A DNA stretch of 64,000 nt from contig NZ_JAKZFT010000013.1 of assembly GCF_022808985.1 (NCBI RefSeq), positions 55,741-119,740 on the forward strand, written 5' to 3'. The translations under genes were made by a program, and so were the position numbers. This DNA comes from Geotalea sp. SG265. GTDB taxonomy: Bacteria > Desulfobacterota > Desulfuromonadia > Geobacterales > Geobacteraceae. Within the stretch, counting starts at the first letter, position 1. Each line of letters starts with the position of its first letter. The notes below the pieces were generated by a model. That model was given only the letters and a program-made list of their open reading frames with translations. It was not told the DNA's origin and searched no databases. Positions 18,705 to 28,025 of the stretch are shown here, in pieces.

Positions 18705-19886
18705 GTGGTTGCATCTTTCTTTAAACCGGGCTATTCCCCGTGTATTCAAATCGTCTTCGTGCTGCTTTTGCCTTATCTCCTGCTGGCCGGCTGTTCAAGT
18801 AAAAAGGAAAAGCCCAAGGGAAGGCCGCCGGTACCTGTTGCCGTCGCTGCTGTCGAGCAGAAAACCGTACCGGTAACGGTCAATGCCATCGGCACTGTGG
18901 AAGCCTTTAACAGCGTTCCGGTCAAAACCCAGGTCAATGGGGTCATTGCTCAGGTCCATTTTCGCGAAGGGCAGGATGTGCGGAAGGGCGACCTGCTTTT
19001 TACCATCGATCCCCGTCCATTCAATGCCGCATTGAAACAGGCCGAGGCAAACCTGGCGCGGGACCTGGCCCAGTCAAAGAACGCTGCGGAACAGGCGCGG
19101 CGCTACGCGGGCCTTCTTCAGGATGGAATCGTCACCCTGGAACAGTACGATCAACTCAAGGCCAATTCAGAGGCCTTTTTGGCAACGGTGGCTGCAGACC
19201 GGGCGGCAGTAGATAACGCCAGAATACAGCTATCATATTGCTATATCCGCTCACCCATCTCTGGCCGTACCGGGAGTTTCCAGATAAATGTGGGGGCTTT
19301 GGTCAAAGCTAACGATACCGCTGCACTGGTGACCATCAATCAAATTTCTCCCATCTATGTAAGTTTCACCGTTCCCGAGAGACAGCTTGCCGTCATCAAA
19401 CCCAAGGCGGCGGAGGGTAGGATGGTCGTCCAGGCCAGGGTGCCCAACGACCCGAAGGAGGGCGAGCAGGGCGTGGTCAGCTTTCTGGACAATTCGGTAG
19501 ACACGGCTACCGGCACCATTCGTCTCAAAGGCACCTTCCACAATGGGGACCGGCGGCTGTGGCCCGGGCAGTTCGTTAACGTTTCGCTGATTCTGGGTTC
19601 CAGGCAGAATGCCGTGCTGGCTCCTGCCGCAGCAGTCCAGAACGCCCAGCAGGGGCAGTTCGTCTTTGTCGTCGGCACCGATAAAAGGATTGAACAGCGG
19701 CCCGTCGTAACCAGCATCATGGATAACAACAGACTTGTCATCGACCGTGGGCTGCGTCCCGGTGAAGTCGTCGTTACGGACGGCATCATGAACCTGACGC
19801 CGGGGACAAGAATCGAAGTAAAAAGAGAAGGACCGGTTACTATCCAGGCCTCGGCCAACCAAAGGGGCGCAGGAGTATCGCGGTAA
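18705..19886 (+). CDS. RND efflux periplasmic adaptor (membrane fusion) lipoprotein
   Basis: The 393-residue protein has a signal peptide with lipobox LLLAGC (C30), then the AcrA/MdtA-type adaptor: a split lipoyl domain (VEAFNSVPVKTQVNGVIAQ near the start, ISGRTGSFQINVGALV after), an alpha-hairpin and a beta-barrel with GTIRLKGTFHN and LWPGQFVNV. It would bridge the inner-membrane pump to an outer-membrane channel. I chose GTG 18705 because a perfect GGAGGA sits 5 bases upstream; ATG 18666 and earlier codons lack a close ribosome site. The pump gene follows 31 bases later; no TolC-like gene is in the window. Confidence 0.9.
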   Translation: MVASFFKPGYSPCIQIVFVLLLPYLLLAGCSSKKEKPKGRPPVPVAVAAVEQKTVPVTVNAIGTVEAFNSVPVKTQVNGVIAQVHFREGQDVRKGDLLFTIDPRPFNAALKQAEANLARDLAQSKNAAEQARRYAGLLQDGIVTLEQYDQLKANSEAFLATVAADRAAVDNARIQLSYCYIRSPISGRTGSFQINVGALVKANDTAALVTINQISPIYVSFTVPERQLAVIKPKAAEGRMVVQARVPNDPKEGEQGVVSFLDNSVDTATGTIRLKGTFHNGDRRLWPGQFVNVSLILGSRQNAVLAPAAAVQNAQQGQFVFVVGTDKRIEQRPVVTSIMDNNRLVIDRGLRPGEVVVTDGIMNLTPGTRIEVKREGPVTIQASANQRGAGVSR

Positions 19887-19917
19887 CGACCGTCACATGC
19901 ACTTCGGAATTCGGTAA

Positions 19918-22900
19918 ATGCACCTTTCGGAACTTTTCATAAAACGACCGGTCATGACATCGCTGGTAATGCTGGCGGTCATGGTTTTCGGCCTGTTTGC
20001 CTACCGGCTCCTGCCGGTCAACGACCTGCCCCGCATCGACTACCCAACCATTCAGGTCACGGCAAATCTCTCGGGGGCAAGTCCCGAGACCATGGCCAGC
20101 GCCGTGGCGACACCGTTGGAACGGCAGTTTTCCACCATCTCCGGCCTGGACTCCATGAGTTCCACCAATGGCCAGGGCGTTTCCAACATCGTCCTTAAAT
20201 TCGATCTGGATAGGGACATTGACGCTGCCGCCCTGGACGTGCAGGCGGCAATATCCAAGGCCGCCCGTCAGCTGCCCCGTGACATGACCACGCCGCCGTC
20301 GTTCCAGAAGGTCAACCCCGCGGATCAGGCGGTGCTCTATCTGGCACTGAGCTCACAGACCTTGCCGCTCTCCGCGGTCAACGAATACGCCGATACCATT
20401 ATCGCACCGCGCATATCCATGATCAGCGGCGTTGCCCAGGTTCAGGTCAACGGCTCGCAGAAATATGCGGTGCGGGTCCAGGTGGACCCCAATGCTTTGG
20501 CTTCATTGAAAATCGGTCTGGACGAAGTTGCCGCGGCACTGGATAAATGGAACGTAAATCTGCCTACCGGCGGCTTGCAGGGAGAACGTCAGGCTTTTAC
20601 CATCCAAGCTTCCGGCCAGTTGTATGACGCAGAAGCATTTAAAGGCCTAATTGTCACCTACCGGGGCAATTCTCCCGTCAGACTTGCCGACATCGCCACC
20701 GTTACCAACAGTGTGGAAAACGACAAGGTCGCTGCCTGGTACAACACCAAGGGAAAATCCACCCGGGCTATTGTCCTGGCCATTCAGCGGCAGCCAGGCA
20801 CCAACACCATCGAAGTGGTGGACAGCATTAAAAAACAGATTCCCAGTTTCCGCAGTCAGATTCCTGCTTCCGTAAACCTGGACATTCTCTTCGACCGAAC
20901 GGAGACTATCCGGGAATCGGTTGCCGATGTTAAATTCACCCTGCTCCTGACCATCGCCCTGGTCATCATGGTCATCTTCCTCTTTCTACGCAACTTGTCC
21001 GCTACGGTTATTCCCAGCCTCGCATTACCCCTTTCCATCATCGGCACCTTTGCCGCAATGTACGCCTTCGGCTTTTCCGTCAACAACATCACACTCATGG
21101 CCTTGACACTGTCGGTGGGATTCGTTGTGGATGATGCCATCGTCATGCTTGAAAACATCGTCCGTCACATGGAGCATGGCGATAATCCGCGGCAGGCAGC
21201 GTTGCGCGGTTCAAAGGAGATCGGTTTCACCATCGTTTCCATGACTATCTCGCTGGTGGCGGTCTTTATCCCAGTGCTGTTCATGTCTGGAATGCTGGGG
21301 CGCATGCTCCACGAATTCGCGGTTACCATAACCGTGGCCATTCTTATCTCAGGCCTTGTCTCCCTTTCCTTGACCCCAATGCTGTGCAGTCGGTTCCTTA
21401 AGCCGCCTGCCGACATCGAGCACGGCAAGTTTTATTATCTCATGGAAGCATTTTTCGAGAAGATGCTTGAGCTGTACAGGCAGATGTTGTCGAGGGTTCT
21501 CCAATACCGGAGGACGACCGTTGCCGTAACGGTAATCATGACGGGAATAACGGTCTGGTTGTTTTGGACTATGCCCATGGGCCTCTTGCCCCCCGATGAC
21601 ATAGGCGCGATTCAGGCCACCACAGAGGGTGCCCAAGGCGTATCTTTCGAGGAGATGAAACGGCACCAGCAGGAATTGGCTCGGGAGGTACTCAAGGAGC
21701 CCAATATCGAGGCCTTCATGTCATCGGTGGGAGCCACCGGCTCCCGCGTCGGGTCCAACAGCGGTTCAATGTTCATCAAGCTGAAGCCACGGCACCAGAG
21801 GAAGCTTAACGCTGATGAAATCATTCAAAAGCTGCGACCGAAAGTGACCAGTATTCCCGGCATTACCATGTTCATGAACAATCCTCCACCGATCCGCCTT
21901 GAAGCCAGCTCATCCAAATTGCAATATCAGTTTGTACTGCAGTCTCCGGACAAGGAAACTCTTTACGAAAATGCTGCCGCTTTTGAGGGAAAGTTGCGTG
22001 GGCTTCCCCTGTTGCAGCAAGTAACGAGCGACCTGCAAATCAAGAATCCGCAAATCAACATGGATATCGATCGCGATCGGGCCGCAGCCCTAGGAGTAAC
22101 GGCGGAACGTATCGAGGATGCCCTTTATTCTGCCTACGGCAGTCGTCAGGTGTCGACGATCTATACGCCAAACAACCAGTATCGCGTCATCATGGAACTG
22201 GCTCCCCAATACCAGACAGACCCGTCAGCCCTGTCCATGCTCTACGTCAGATCCAATGTCGGCCAGCTGGTGCCAATTTCTTCCCTGGCGACCCTCACCA
22301 ACGGACTCGGTCCCCTGTCGGTCAATCACCTGGGGCAGATAACCTCGGTAACCATTTCATTCAATATCAAACCGGGAACTCCCTTGGGTGATGCAGTTGC
22401 AGCGGTTGAAAACGAAGCCAGATCATTGCCCGCATCCATAACCACCGGTTTCCAGGGGACGGCCCAAGTTTATCAGAAATCCACCAAAGGATTGGCGCTG
22501 CTGCTGGTCATGGCCATTCTGGTCATCTACATCGTGCTTGGTGTGTTGTACGAGAGTTACATCCACCCGCTGACCATACTTTCGGGCCTTCCATCAGCAG
22601 GCTTCGGAGCCCTGATCACCCTGCTAATATTCGGCAAGGACCTCAATCTTTATTCCTTTGTCGGCATCATCATGCTGGTGGGAATCGTCAAGAAAAACGC
22701 CATCATGATGATAGATTTCGCCCTGGATGCCCAGCGCAACGAAGGCCTGCCCCCCCTGGACGCCATATATCAGGGTTGCCTTGTGCGTTTCCGGCCGATC
22801 ATGATGACCACCATGGCGGCATTGATGGGGACGCTTCCCATCGCCCTCGGTTTCGGTGCCGGGGCGGAATCCCGGCGGCCCTTGGGTTTGGCGGTTGTCG

Positions 22901-23061
22901 GGGGGCTTCTGGTATCGCAGCTTCTGACCCTCTTTATCACGCCGGTCGTCTATTATTACATGGACCGCTTTCAGCAGTTTCTCCGCAATAGGGTGGTGAA
23001 ACGCGCATCGGCTCCGGGATCCACCATACGTGAGTTGACAGGAGCCAGGAATGCTGATTAA
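19918..23061 (+). CDS. RND multidrug efflux transporter (AcrB/HAE1 type)
   Basis: This 1047-residue inner-membrane pump has the RND plan: a first membrane helix, a large periplasmic porter loop, helices 2-6, a second loop and helices 8-12. The proton-relay aspartates are D405/D406 (VGFVVDDAIVML), and the helix-10 lysine region reads VGIVKKNAIMMIDFA. It should export hydrophobic compounds by proton antiport together with the adaptor encoded just upstream. The sequence resembles MdtB/C-like HAE1 pumps, but the substrate cannot be predicted. The end overlaps the FliK-like gene by 11 bases. No local regulator is seen. Confidence 0.95.
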   Translation: MHLSELFIKRPVMTSLVMLAVMVFGLFAYRLLPVNDLPRIDYPTIQVTANLSGASPETMASAVATPLERQFSTISGLDSMSSTNGQGVSNIVLKFDLDRDIDAAALDVQAAISKAARQLPRDMTTPPSFQKVNPADQAVLYLALSSQTLPLSAVNEYADTIIAPRISMISGVAQVQVNGSQKYAVRVQVDPNALASLKIGLDEVAAALDKWNVNLPTGGLQGERQAFTIQASGQLYDAEAFKGLIVTYRGNSPVRLADIATVTNSVENDKVAAWYNTKGKSTRAIVLAIQRQPGTNTIEVVDSIKKQIPSFRSQIPASVNLDILFDRTETIRESVADVKFTLLLTIALVIMVIFLFLRNLSATVIPSLALPLSIIGTFAAMYAFGFSVNNITLMALTLSVGFVVDDAIVMLENIVRHMEHGDNPRQAALRGSKEIGFTIVSMTISLVAVFIPVLFMSGMLGRMLHEFAVTITVAILISGLVSLSLTPMLCSRFLKPPADIEHGKFYYLMEAFFEKMLELYRQMLSRVLQYRRTTVAVTVIMTGITVWLFWTMPMGLLPPDDIGAIQATTEGAQGVSFEEMKRHQQELAREVLKEPNIEAFMSSVGATGSRVGSNSGSMFIKLKPRHQRKLNADEIIQKLRPKVTSIPGITMFMNNPPPIRLEASSSKLQYQFVLQSPDKETLYENAAAFEGKLRGLPLLQQVTSDLQIKNPQINMDIDRDRAAALGVTAERIEDALYSAYGSRQVSTIYTPNNQYRVIMELAPQYQTDPSALSMLYVRSNVGQLVPISSLATLTNGLGPLSVNHLGQITSVTISFNIKPGTPLGDAVAAVENEARSLPASITTGFQGTAQVYQKSTKGLALLLVMAILVIYIVLGVLYESYIHPLTILSGLPSAGFGALITLLIFGKDLNLYSFVGIIMLVGIVKKNAIMMIDFALDAQRNEGLPPLDAIYQGCLVRFRPIMMTTMAALMGTLPIALGFGAGAESRRPLGLAVVGGLLVSQLLTLFITPVVYYYMDRFQQFLRNRVVKRASAPGSTIRELTGARNAD

Positions 23062-24100
23062 CGACGAAGCGCAGAGGCAGCTGCTCCAGTTATTCGCAAG
23101 GTCCTCGAACATCCCGAAGATCGAAGCCGAGCAGCAGTCGGCCTCGCAGCTGCAGTTGACACCAGGGCAGCAGGTCCAGGCCGAGGTGATGGCAAAGCTT
23201 CCCAACCATCTTTTTCTGGCGCGCATTGCCGGCGAACTCTTCAAGATGGAACTCCCCCTGAATGTGCAGCCGGGGGAGACCATGCACCTGACCTTTGTCA
23301 GTGCCGAGCCCCGTTTCATTTTTGAACTGGCAAGACCCGAAAACGGCCGGCTTCCAGTGACCATCAGTACTACCGGCAAGTGGCTCAGCTCGCTTGTCAA
23401 CGGTTCCGCTGGCGAAGCGGGCAGGGCCAATCAGAGTGGTTCCTCGGCGCAGATTCTGGATGGGCTCCCCACCGATACAGGGTATTTTGCAACTAGGCTG
23501 AAGGAGGCCCTGTCCACGAGCGGTCTCTTCTATGAATCGCATCTAGCGGAGTGGGCGAGGGGGGAACGTCCCCTTGATCAGCTCATGATGGAACCCCAGG
23601 GGAAATTGTCTCCGCGGCTGAAGGTGCAGAATCGGGAAGGGGGGCTGCCCGAAAACCTCGAAACACACGGTAATGTGATGAAGGGGATTGCCGAAGAAAA
23701 AGTGAATTCCAAAGCATCCGCCCCTCCTATTGCCGATCACCAGGCACTTCCCATCATCAAGGACCAGCTGGCGGCCCTCAACTCCGGCATGATCCTCTGG
23801 AGCGGCCAGGCATGGCCGGGGCAAAATGTGGAGCTGGCGGTACAGGAACGTGAAGCCGGCGGTTCCGACCGGCTGGAGCGGGAATGGGAAACCACCATCA
23901 AACTGCAGATGCCCGTTCTTGGAGGAATTTCCGCGACCCTGCATTTTTCGGCAACAGGCCTGCATATTGCTCTGCGGACAGATGAAGCATCGACCGAGGC
24001 AATCCTGCGCCAGGGTGCTTCCCTGTTGCAAGAGCGGGTAGACGGCATGGGGATCGATTTGATCGGGATAGTGGTGAACGATGAAAAAGGCGGAGAATGA
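23051..24100 (+). CDS. FliK-like protein (flagellar hook-length control C-terminal type)
   Basis: The 349-residue soluble protein has a low-complexity middle and a C-terminal region (about 250-349, TIKLQMPVLGGISATLHFS and DGMGIDLIGIVV) that resembles the FliK/Flg_hook domain. FliK-type proteins switch flagellar export specificity through contact with FlhB. The next gene encodes an FlhB C-terminal-like protein, which strengthens the call. No other flagellar gene is in the window, so the pair may act on a distant flagellar apparatus. Similarity is modest and judged by eye. Confidence 0.65.
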   Translation: MLINDEAQRQLLQLFARSSNIPKIEAEQQSASQLQLTPGQQVQAEVMAKLPNHLFLARIAGELFKMELPLNVQPGETMHLTFVSAEPRFIFELARPENGRLPVTISTTGKWLSSLVNGSAGEAGRANQSGSSAQILDGLPTDTGYFATRLKEALSTSGLFYESHLAEWARGERPLDQLMMEPQGKLSPRLKVQNREGGLPENLETHGNVMKGIAEEKVNSKASAPPIADHQALPIIKDQLAALNSGMILWSGQAWPGQNVELAVQEREAGGSDRLEREWETTIKLQMPVLGGISATLHFSATGLHIALRTDEASTEAILRQGASLLQERVDGMGIDLIGIVVNDEKGGE

Positions 24101-24374
24101 GCTAAAAAAAGCGGTGGCCCTGGCGTACAATCCCGCCGGGGACTACGCTCCGCGAGTGGTGACCAAAGGATGCGGCATTACTGCGGAAGCAATCATTGCC
24201 CTCGCCCGGGAAAACGGTGTCTATGTGCATGAATCGCCGGAGCTCGTAAACCTGCTGCTCAAGGTGGACCAGGACTGTTTTATCCCCCCGGAGCTGTATC
24301 GGGCGGTAGCTGAATTGCTTGCATGGCTTTATCAGCTGGAACAGCAGGCGGGGGCTCCTGGGAAAACGATATGA
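24081..24374 (+). CDS. FlhB C-terminal-domain homolog (FhlB-type export switch protein)
   Basis: The 97-residue protein lacks the membrane part of FlhB and contains only the cytoplasmic switch domain: AVALAYNP near residue 11 in the region where FlhB carries NPTH, then GITAEAIIALARENGVYVHESPELVNLL, as in FlhB/YscU tails. The NPTH autocleavage motif reads NPAG, so self-cleavage is not expected. Such stand-alone copies can partly replace the FlhB tail in flagellar export. It overlaps the FliK-like gene by 20 bases, suggesting coupling. Confidence 0.75.
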   Translation: MKKAENELKKAVALAYNPAGDYAPRVVTKGCGITAEAIIALARENGVYVHESPELVNLLLKVDQDCFIPPELYRAVAELLAWLYQLEQQAGAPGKTI

Positions 24375-24471
24375 AAGAGCCGGATGGGCAGTAAGAAGTA
24401 GTATACCAGATGATTTTTCCATGGAGCCTGCTACCGAGCGGCTTCCATCATGCAATCAAGGAGGGGTGACC

Positions 24472-24915
24472 ATGTCTTCCACCGAACCGGAGAAAATTTT
24501 TACACGGGGCCTGACAGCTTTTAAGAGCGACGATACCCTGACGGCCCTGGTTCTTTTTGAAAAGGCCTGCCAGCTTGAGAACAATCCAGGCTTCTTCTCC
24601 TACCTGGCCTACTGTCTTGCAAAGGAGCGAGGACAGTACAAAAAGGCGATAGCGCTCTGCAAGGAATCCATGGAGAAAGAGCCGGACAAACATGCCCATT
24701 ATCTCAACCTTGGCCGGATCTACGTGTTGATGGGCAACAAGCCGGACGCCATCCTCGCTTTCAGGGAAGGCCTGGCCCGCGGGGTATGCCCGGAGATATC
24801 GGAGCAGCTGGAAAGGCTTGGTGCTCGCAAGAAGCCCGTTATTCGTTTTATGAGAAGGGATAATCCAATTAATAAGTTCATCGGACTGTTGCTGGGCAAG
24901 CTGGGACTGAGGTAG
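24472..24915 (+). CDS. TPR-repeat protein, 147 aa
   Basis: The start at ATG 24472 follows AAGGAGGGG. The product has about three tetratricopeptide-type helix pairs (LTALVLFEKACQLE, YKKAIALCKESMEKEPD, HYLNLGRIYVLMGNKPDAILAFREGL) and a short basic C-terminal segment (FIGLLLGKLGLR). TPR proteins mediate protein contacts; no enzymatic domain is present. It may belong with the FliK-like/FlhB-like pair just upstream, but the gap of about 100 bases and the strong ribosome site fit an independent unit as well. It ends 15 bases before the convergent purN. Confidence 0.8.
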   Translation: MSSTEPEKIFTRGLTAFKSDDTLTALVLFEKACQLENNPGFFSYLAYCLAKERGQYKKAIALCKESMEKEPDKHAHYLNLGRIYVLMGNKPDAILAFREGLARGVCPEISEQLERLGARKKPVIRFMRRDNPINKFIGLLLGKLGLR

Positions 24916-24929
24916 GGGGTGGGGGGAGA

Positions 24930-25544
24930 TTACAGGAGACGATTGACTTTTCTTCCTTCGATCTTCAGGCGCCGTTCCGCAAAAAGCCGTATTGCTTCTG
25001 GAAATATGCGATGTTCTTCCATCCGTATTCTGGCGGACAGGGTCTCCTCGGTGTCCTCCTGCTCCACCGGAACCGTGGCCTGCATGATGATCGGCCCGGT
25101 ATCGGTCCCGGCATCGACAAAATGGACGGTGCACCCGGTCACCTTTACCCCATAATCCAGCGCCTGCCGTTGGGCGTGCAGACCCGGGAAGGCTGGTAAG
25201 AGGGCCGGATGGATGTTCATTATGGCGTTGGGGAATGCTTCGATAAACCCGGGGGTGATGATGCGCATGAATCCTGCCAGAACCACCAGCTCTACGCCAT
25301 GGGCCTGTAATACCCTGACCAGCTCCGCATCGTAAGCGGCTCTGCCGCTGAACTCCGTGTGTCTCAGGCAGATCGCAGGAATTCCGTGGCTGCGTGCCCT
25401 TTCCAGTGCAAAGGCTTGTTCGTTGTTGCTGATGACGCAGGATATGGCAGCGGGGATGGAGCCATCTTCACAACGGTCAATGATCGACTGCAGATTGGTG
25501 CCGCTTCCCGATACCAGTACGCCTATCTTAAGCTGTGTGCCCAT
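24930..25544 (-). CDS. purN: phosphoribosylglycinamide formyltransferase
   Basis: PurN transfers a formyl group from 10-formyl-tetrahydrofolate to GAR in purine synthesis. The 204-residue product has VSGSGTNLQ at the start, catalytic N110 and H112 in NIHPALLPAF, and D148 in the GTDTGP loop, all as expected. It lies 6 bases downstream of purM in the same direction, the usual purMN pair. Confidence 0.95.
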   Translation of the reverse strand: MGTQLKIGVLVSGSGTNLQSIIDRCEDGSIPAAISCVISNNEQAFALERARSHGIPAICLRHTEFSGRAAYDAELVRVLQAHGVELVVLAGFMRIITPGFIEAFPNAIMNIHPALLPAFPGLHAQRQALDYGVKVTGCTVHFVDAGTDTGPIIMQATVPVEQEDTEETLSARIRMEEHRIFPEAIRLFAERRLKIEGRKVNRLL

Positions 25545-25550
25545 GGTCGG

Positions 25551-26597
25551 CTATACCAGTTCCACGCATTCGGAGCCGGCATCGCATTTGGCGATCTCGC
25601 CGATGACGAAAGCGTTCTCGTTCAGGCCGGAAAGCCTGATCAATATCTCTTCCGCTTCCTTTTCAGGGACGGAGAGGACCATGCCGATGCCGCAGTTGAA
25701 GGTCCTGAACAATTCCTTTTCTTCCACGTTGCCCGCCTGCTGGATGATACTGAATATCTCCGGAACCTGCCACGTCCCTTTGTCGATGATCGCCTTGCAG
25801 CCGTTCGGCAGAATCCTCGGCACGTTTTCCAGCAAGCCGCCGCCGGTTATGTGGGCGATTCCATTTATAGTGAAATCCCTGAGCAGGTTGAGGATCGATT
25901 TGACGTAGATGCGGGTCGGAGTCAGCAGTTCCTCGGCAACTGTCTTGTTGAGGCCGGGGATCGCATCGTTGATTCCCAGTCCCATGACATCCATGATGAT
26001 TTTGCGGGCCAGGGAATAGCCGTTGCTGTGCAGACCGCTGGAGGCAAGGCCGATTAGCTTGTCGCCGACCGTAATGGTCGAGCCGTCGATAAGTTTGTCC
26101 CGTTCCACAACGCCCACCGTGAAGCCGGCCATGTCGTACTCATCGCCGGCATAGAATCCGGGCATTTCGGCTGTTTCTCCCCCGATGAGAGCACAACCGG
26201 CCTGGATGCAGCCTTCTGCAACTCCTTTGATGATCGAGGCGCCTTTTTCGGGATGCAGCTTGGCGGTAGCGAGGTAATCCAAGAAGAAGAGAGGTTCCGC
26301 ACCCTGAACGATGATATCGTTGACGCACATGGCCACCAGATCTATGCCGATGGTGTCGTGGCGGTCGGCGAGAAAGGCGATTTTCAGCTTGGTGCCGACA
26401 CCATCGGTGCCGGAAACGAGAACTGGATTTTTGTACTTGCCGGAACTAAGGGAAAAAAGTCCGCCGAACCCGCCGATGTCAGCAAGCACTTCCGGTCTTG
26501 AGGTGGCTTTGACGAGTGGTTTGATGAGTTTAACGAAAGTATTGCCGGCATCTATGTCTACACCGGCGTCTTTGTAAGTGATTCTGGCTTTGCTCAA
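25551..26597 (-). CDS. purM: phosphoribosylformylglycinamidine cyclo-ligase
   Basis: PurM closes the imidazole ring, converting FGAM to AIR with ATP. The 348-residue product begins [12 protein letters not shown] and contains [19 protein letters not shown] and [10 protein letters not shown], all hallmark segments. The start codon is TTG at 26597, set by GGGAGG 6-7 bases upstream; no ATG gives a complete N-terminus. It is divergent from rimI. Confidence 0.95.
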   Translation of the reverse strand: MSKARITYKDAGVDIDAGNTFVKLIKPLVKATSRPEVLADIGGFGGLFSLSSGKYKNPVLVSGTDGVGTKLKIAFLADRHDTIGIDLVAMCVNDIIVQGAEPLFFLDYLATAKLHPEKGASIIKGVAEGCIQAGCALIGGETAEMPGFYAGDEYDMAGFTVGVVERDKLIDGSTITVGDKLIGLASSGLHSNGYSLARKIIMDVMGLGINDAIPGLNKTVAEELLTPTRIYVKSILNLLRDFTINGIAHITGGGLLENVPRILPNGCKAIIDKGTWQVPEIFSIIQQAGNVEEKELFRTFNCGIGMVLSVPEKEAEEILIRLSGLNENAFVIGEIAKCDAGSECVELV

Positions 26598-26718
26598 AAC
26601 TGTCCTCCCTGTTATATGGAGCGAAAAATCTAAACTATCGTACGGTAAATGTCAAATTCAAACTGGTGACCAAAAAAGGGTTTACATTGAAACGCTCTTT
26701 GCATATGATGCCCCGAAG

Positions 26719-27174
26719 ATGGACAACCGGCTTGAAGAACTTACAATCTGTCCCATGTCCGAATCGGACCTCGACGGGGTTCTCGCCATCGAGTCCGACT
26801 CATTTCCTCGGCCCTGGACCAGGGCACATTTCCTTGCCGAACTGGAAGCCACCCATTCTTTTCCCCTGGTAGCGCTGGGTGCCGATAATCGTGTCATCGG
26901 TTATATTTGCCCCATGCTGGTCCTGGACGAGGGGCATATCCTCGATGTGGCTGTTCATAGATGTTACCGCGGCAGAGGGATTGGACGATTGCTCGTCGAA
27001 AGGGTCCTCCTGGATTGCGGTGAAAGGGGGGCTGCGTTCGTATCTCTGGAAGTAAGGCTTTCCAATGCCTCTGCCATTGCCCTTTACTGGCGACTCGGTT
27101 TCACGGAGACCGGCCGCAGGAAAGCCTACTATGAAAATGGCGAAGATGCACTCCTGATGGAGTATAGTTACTAA
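26719..27174 (+). CDS. rimI: ribosomal protein alanine N-acetyltransferase-like GNAT protein
   Basis: The 151-residue GNAT protein has the acetyl-CoA loop RGRGIGRLL (84-92), VSLEVRLSNASAIALYWRLGF and the RimI-type end GRRKAYYENGEDALLMEY. RimI acetylates the N-terminal alanine of ribosomal protein S18. ATG 26719 is the only start giving the family N-terminus, though its ribosome site is weak. It sits two bases after a possible pyrK leader and is probably co-transcribed with pyrK and pyrD. Substrate assignment is by family. Confidence 0.85.
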   Translation: MDNRLEELTICPMSESDLDGVLAIESDSFPRPWTRAHFLAELEATHSFPLVALGADNRVIGYICPMLVLDEGHILDVAVHRCYRGRGIGRLLVERVLLDCGERGAAFVSLEVRLSNASAIALYWRLGFTETGRRKAYYENGEDALLMEYSY

Positions 27175-27191
27175 TATTGATGAGGTCCCTA

Positions 27192-28007
27192 ATGCAGTTC
27201 AAATCCATGGTCATATCAAACGTCCAGGTCTCACCAGGCTATTTCAGGATGAGAATGACGGCCCCTCCCGCCATTGTTGCGGCAACGCCCGGCCAGTTCG
27301 TCATGGTCAGGGTGCGTGATGCCATCGATCCGCTGCTGAGGCGCCCTTTCGGCATTTTCGACCTGGGCACCTTCACCACGGAATACACCGATTGCGGTCG
27401 GCAGACATTCTGCGAAATCCTCTACAAAGTGGTGGGTAAAGGGACGGAGATGCTTGCATCCCTGCATCATGGCGATCACCTGGATCTTTTGGCTCCGTTG
27501 GGAAAAGGGTTTGCTGCAGGCGAGCCTGCCGAAGAAAAGATTCTCGTCGGCGGCGGTGTCGGGCTCGCCCCACTGTATTTTCTGGCAAAGGAACTGGCAA
27601 AGACCTCCAAAGTCCGCCTTTTTGCCGGGGGACGCAACAAGGAGGACATCCTCTGCATCACCGAATTTGAGCGGCTTGGGGTGGAAACCTATGTGGCTAC
27701 CGATGACGGTACTCTGGGGGACCAGGGGTTGGTCACCCAGGTTCTGGAAAAGCACCTGGCTGCCACCGGCGGCAGTAAAACCCTCTTTGCCTGCGGCCCC
27801 TTTCCCATGCTGAAGGCCGTTGCAGGAATCGCCGACCGGTACAACCTGGAGTGCCAGGTGTCCCTTGAAGGGTACATGGCCTGTGGTGTCGGTGCCTGCC
27901 TTGGCTGCGTCACAAAAGGCAAGAACCACTCCGAAGAAACTCCCGATTTCCGTTGTGTATGCAAGGACGGCCCGGTATTCCCGTACCGGGAATTGAAATG
28001 GGATTAA
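27192..28007 (+). CDS. pyrK: dihydroorotate dehydrogenase electron transfer subunit PyrK
   Basis: PyrK binds FAD and a [2Fe-2S] cluster and carries electrons from the class 1B dihydroorotate dehydrogenase PyrD to NAD+. The 271-residue product has the ferredoxin-reductase fold (RRPFGIFD for FAD, LVGGGVGLAPLYFLA for nucleotide) and a C-terminal cluster site at C231, C236, C239 and C255. I chose ATG 27192 because TGAGGT lies 6 bases before it; TTG 27177 and ATG 27180 overlap that site. pyrD follows 18 bases on. Confidence 0.93.
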   Translation: MQFKSMVISNVQVSPGYFRMRMTAPPAIVAATPGQFVMVRVRDAIDPLLRRPFGIFDLGTFTTEYTDCGRQTFCEILYKVVGKGTEMLASLHHGDHLDLLAPLGKGFAAGEPAEEKILVGGGVGLAPLYFLAKELAKTSKVRLFAGGRNKEDILCITEFERLGVETYVATDDGTLGDQGLVTQVLEKHLAATGGSKTLFACGPFPMLKAVAGIADRYNLECQVSLEGYMACGVGACLGCVTKGKNHSEETPDFRCVCKDGPVFPYRELKWD

Positions 28008-28025
28008 AAGAATGAAGGAGATGTG

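Noticed and set aside
25359..26057. 232-residue plus-strand reading frame
   Set aside because: Antisense to purN and purM, both with full motifs.
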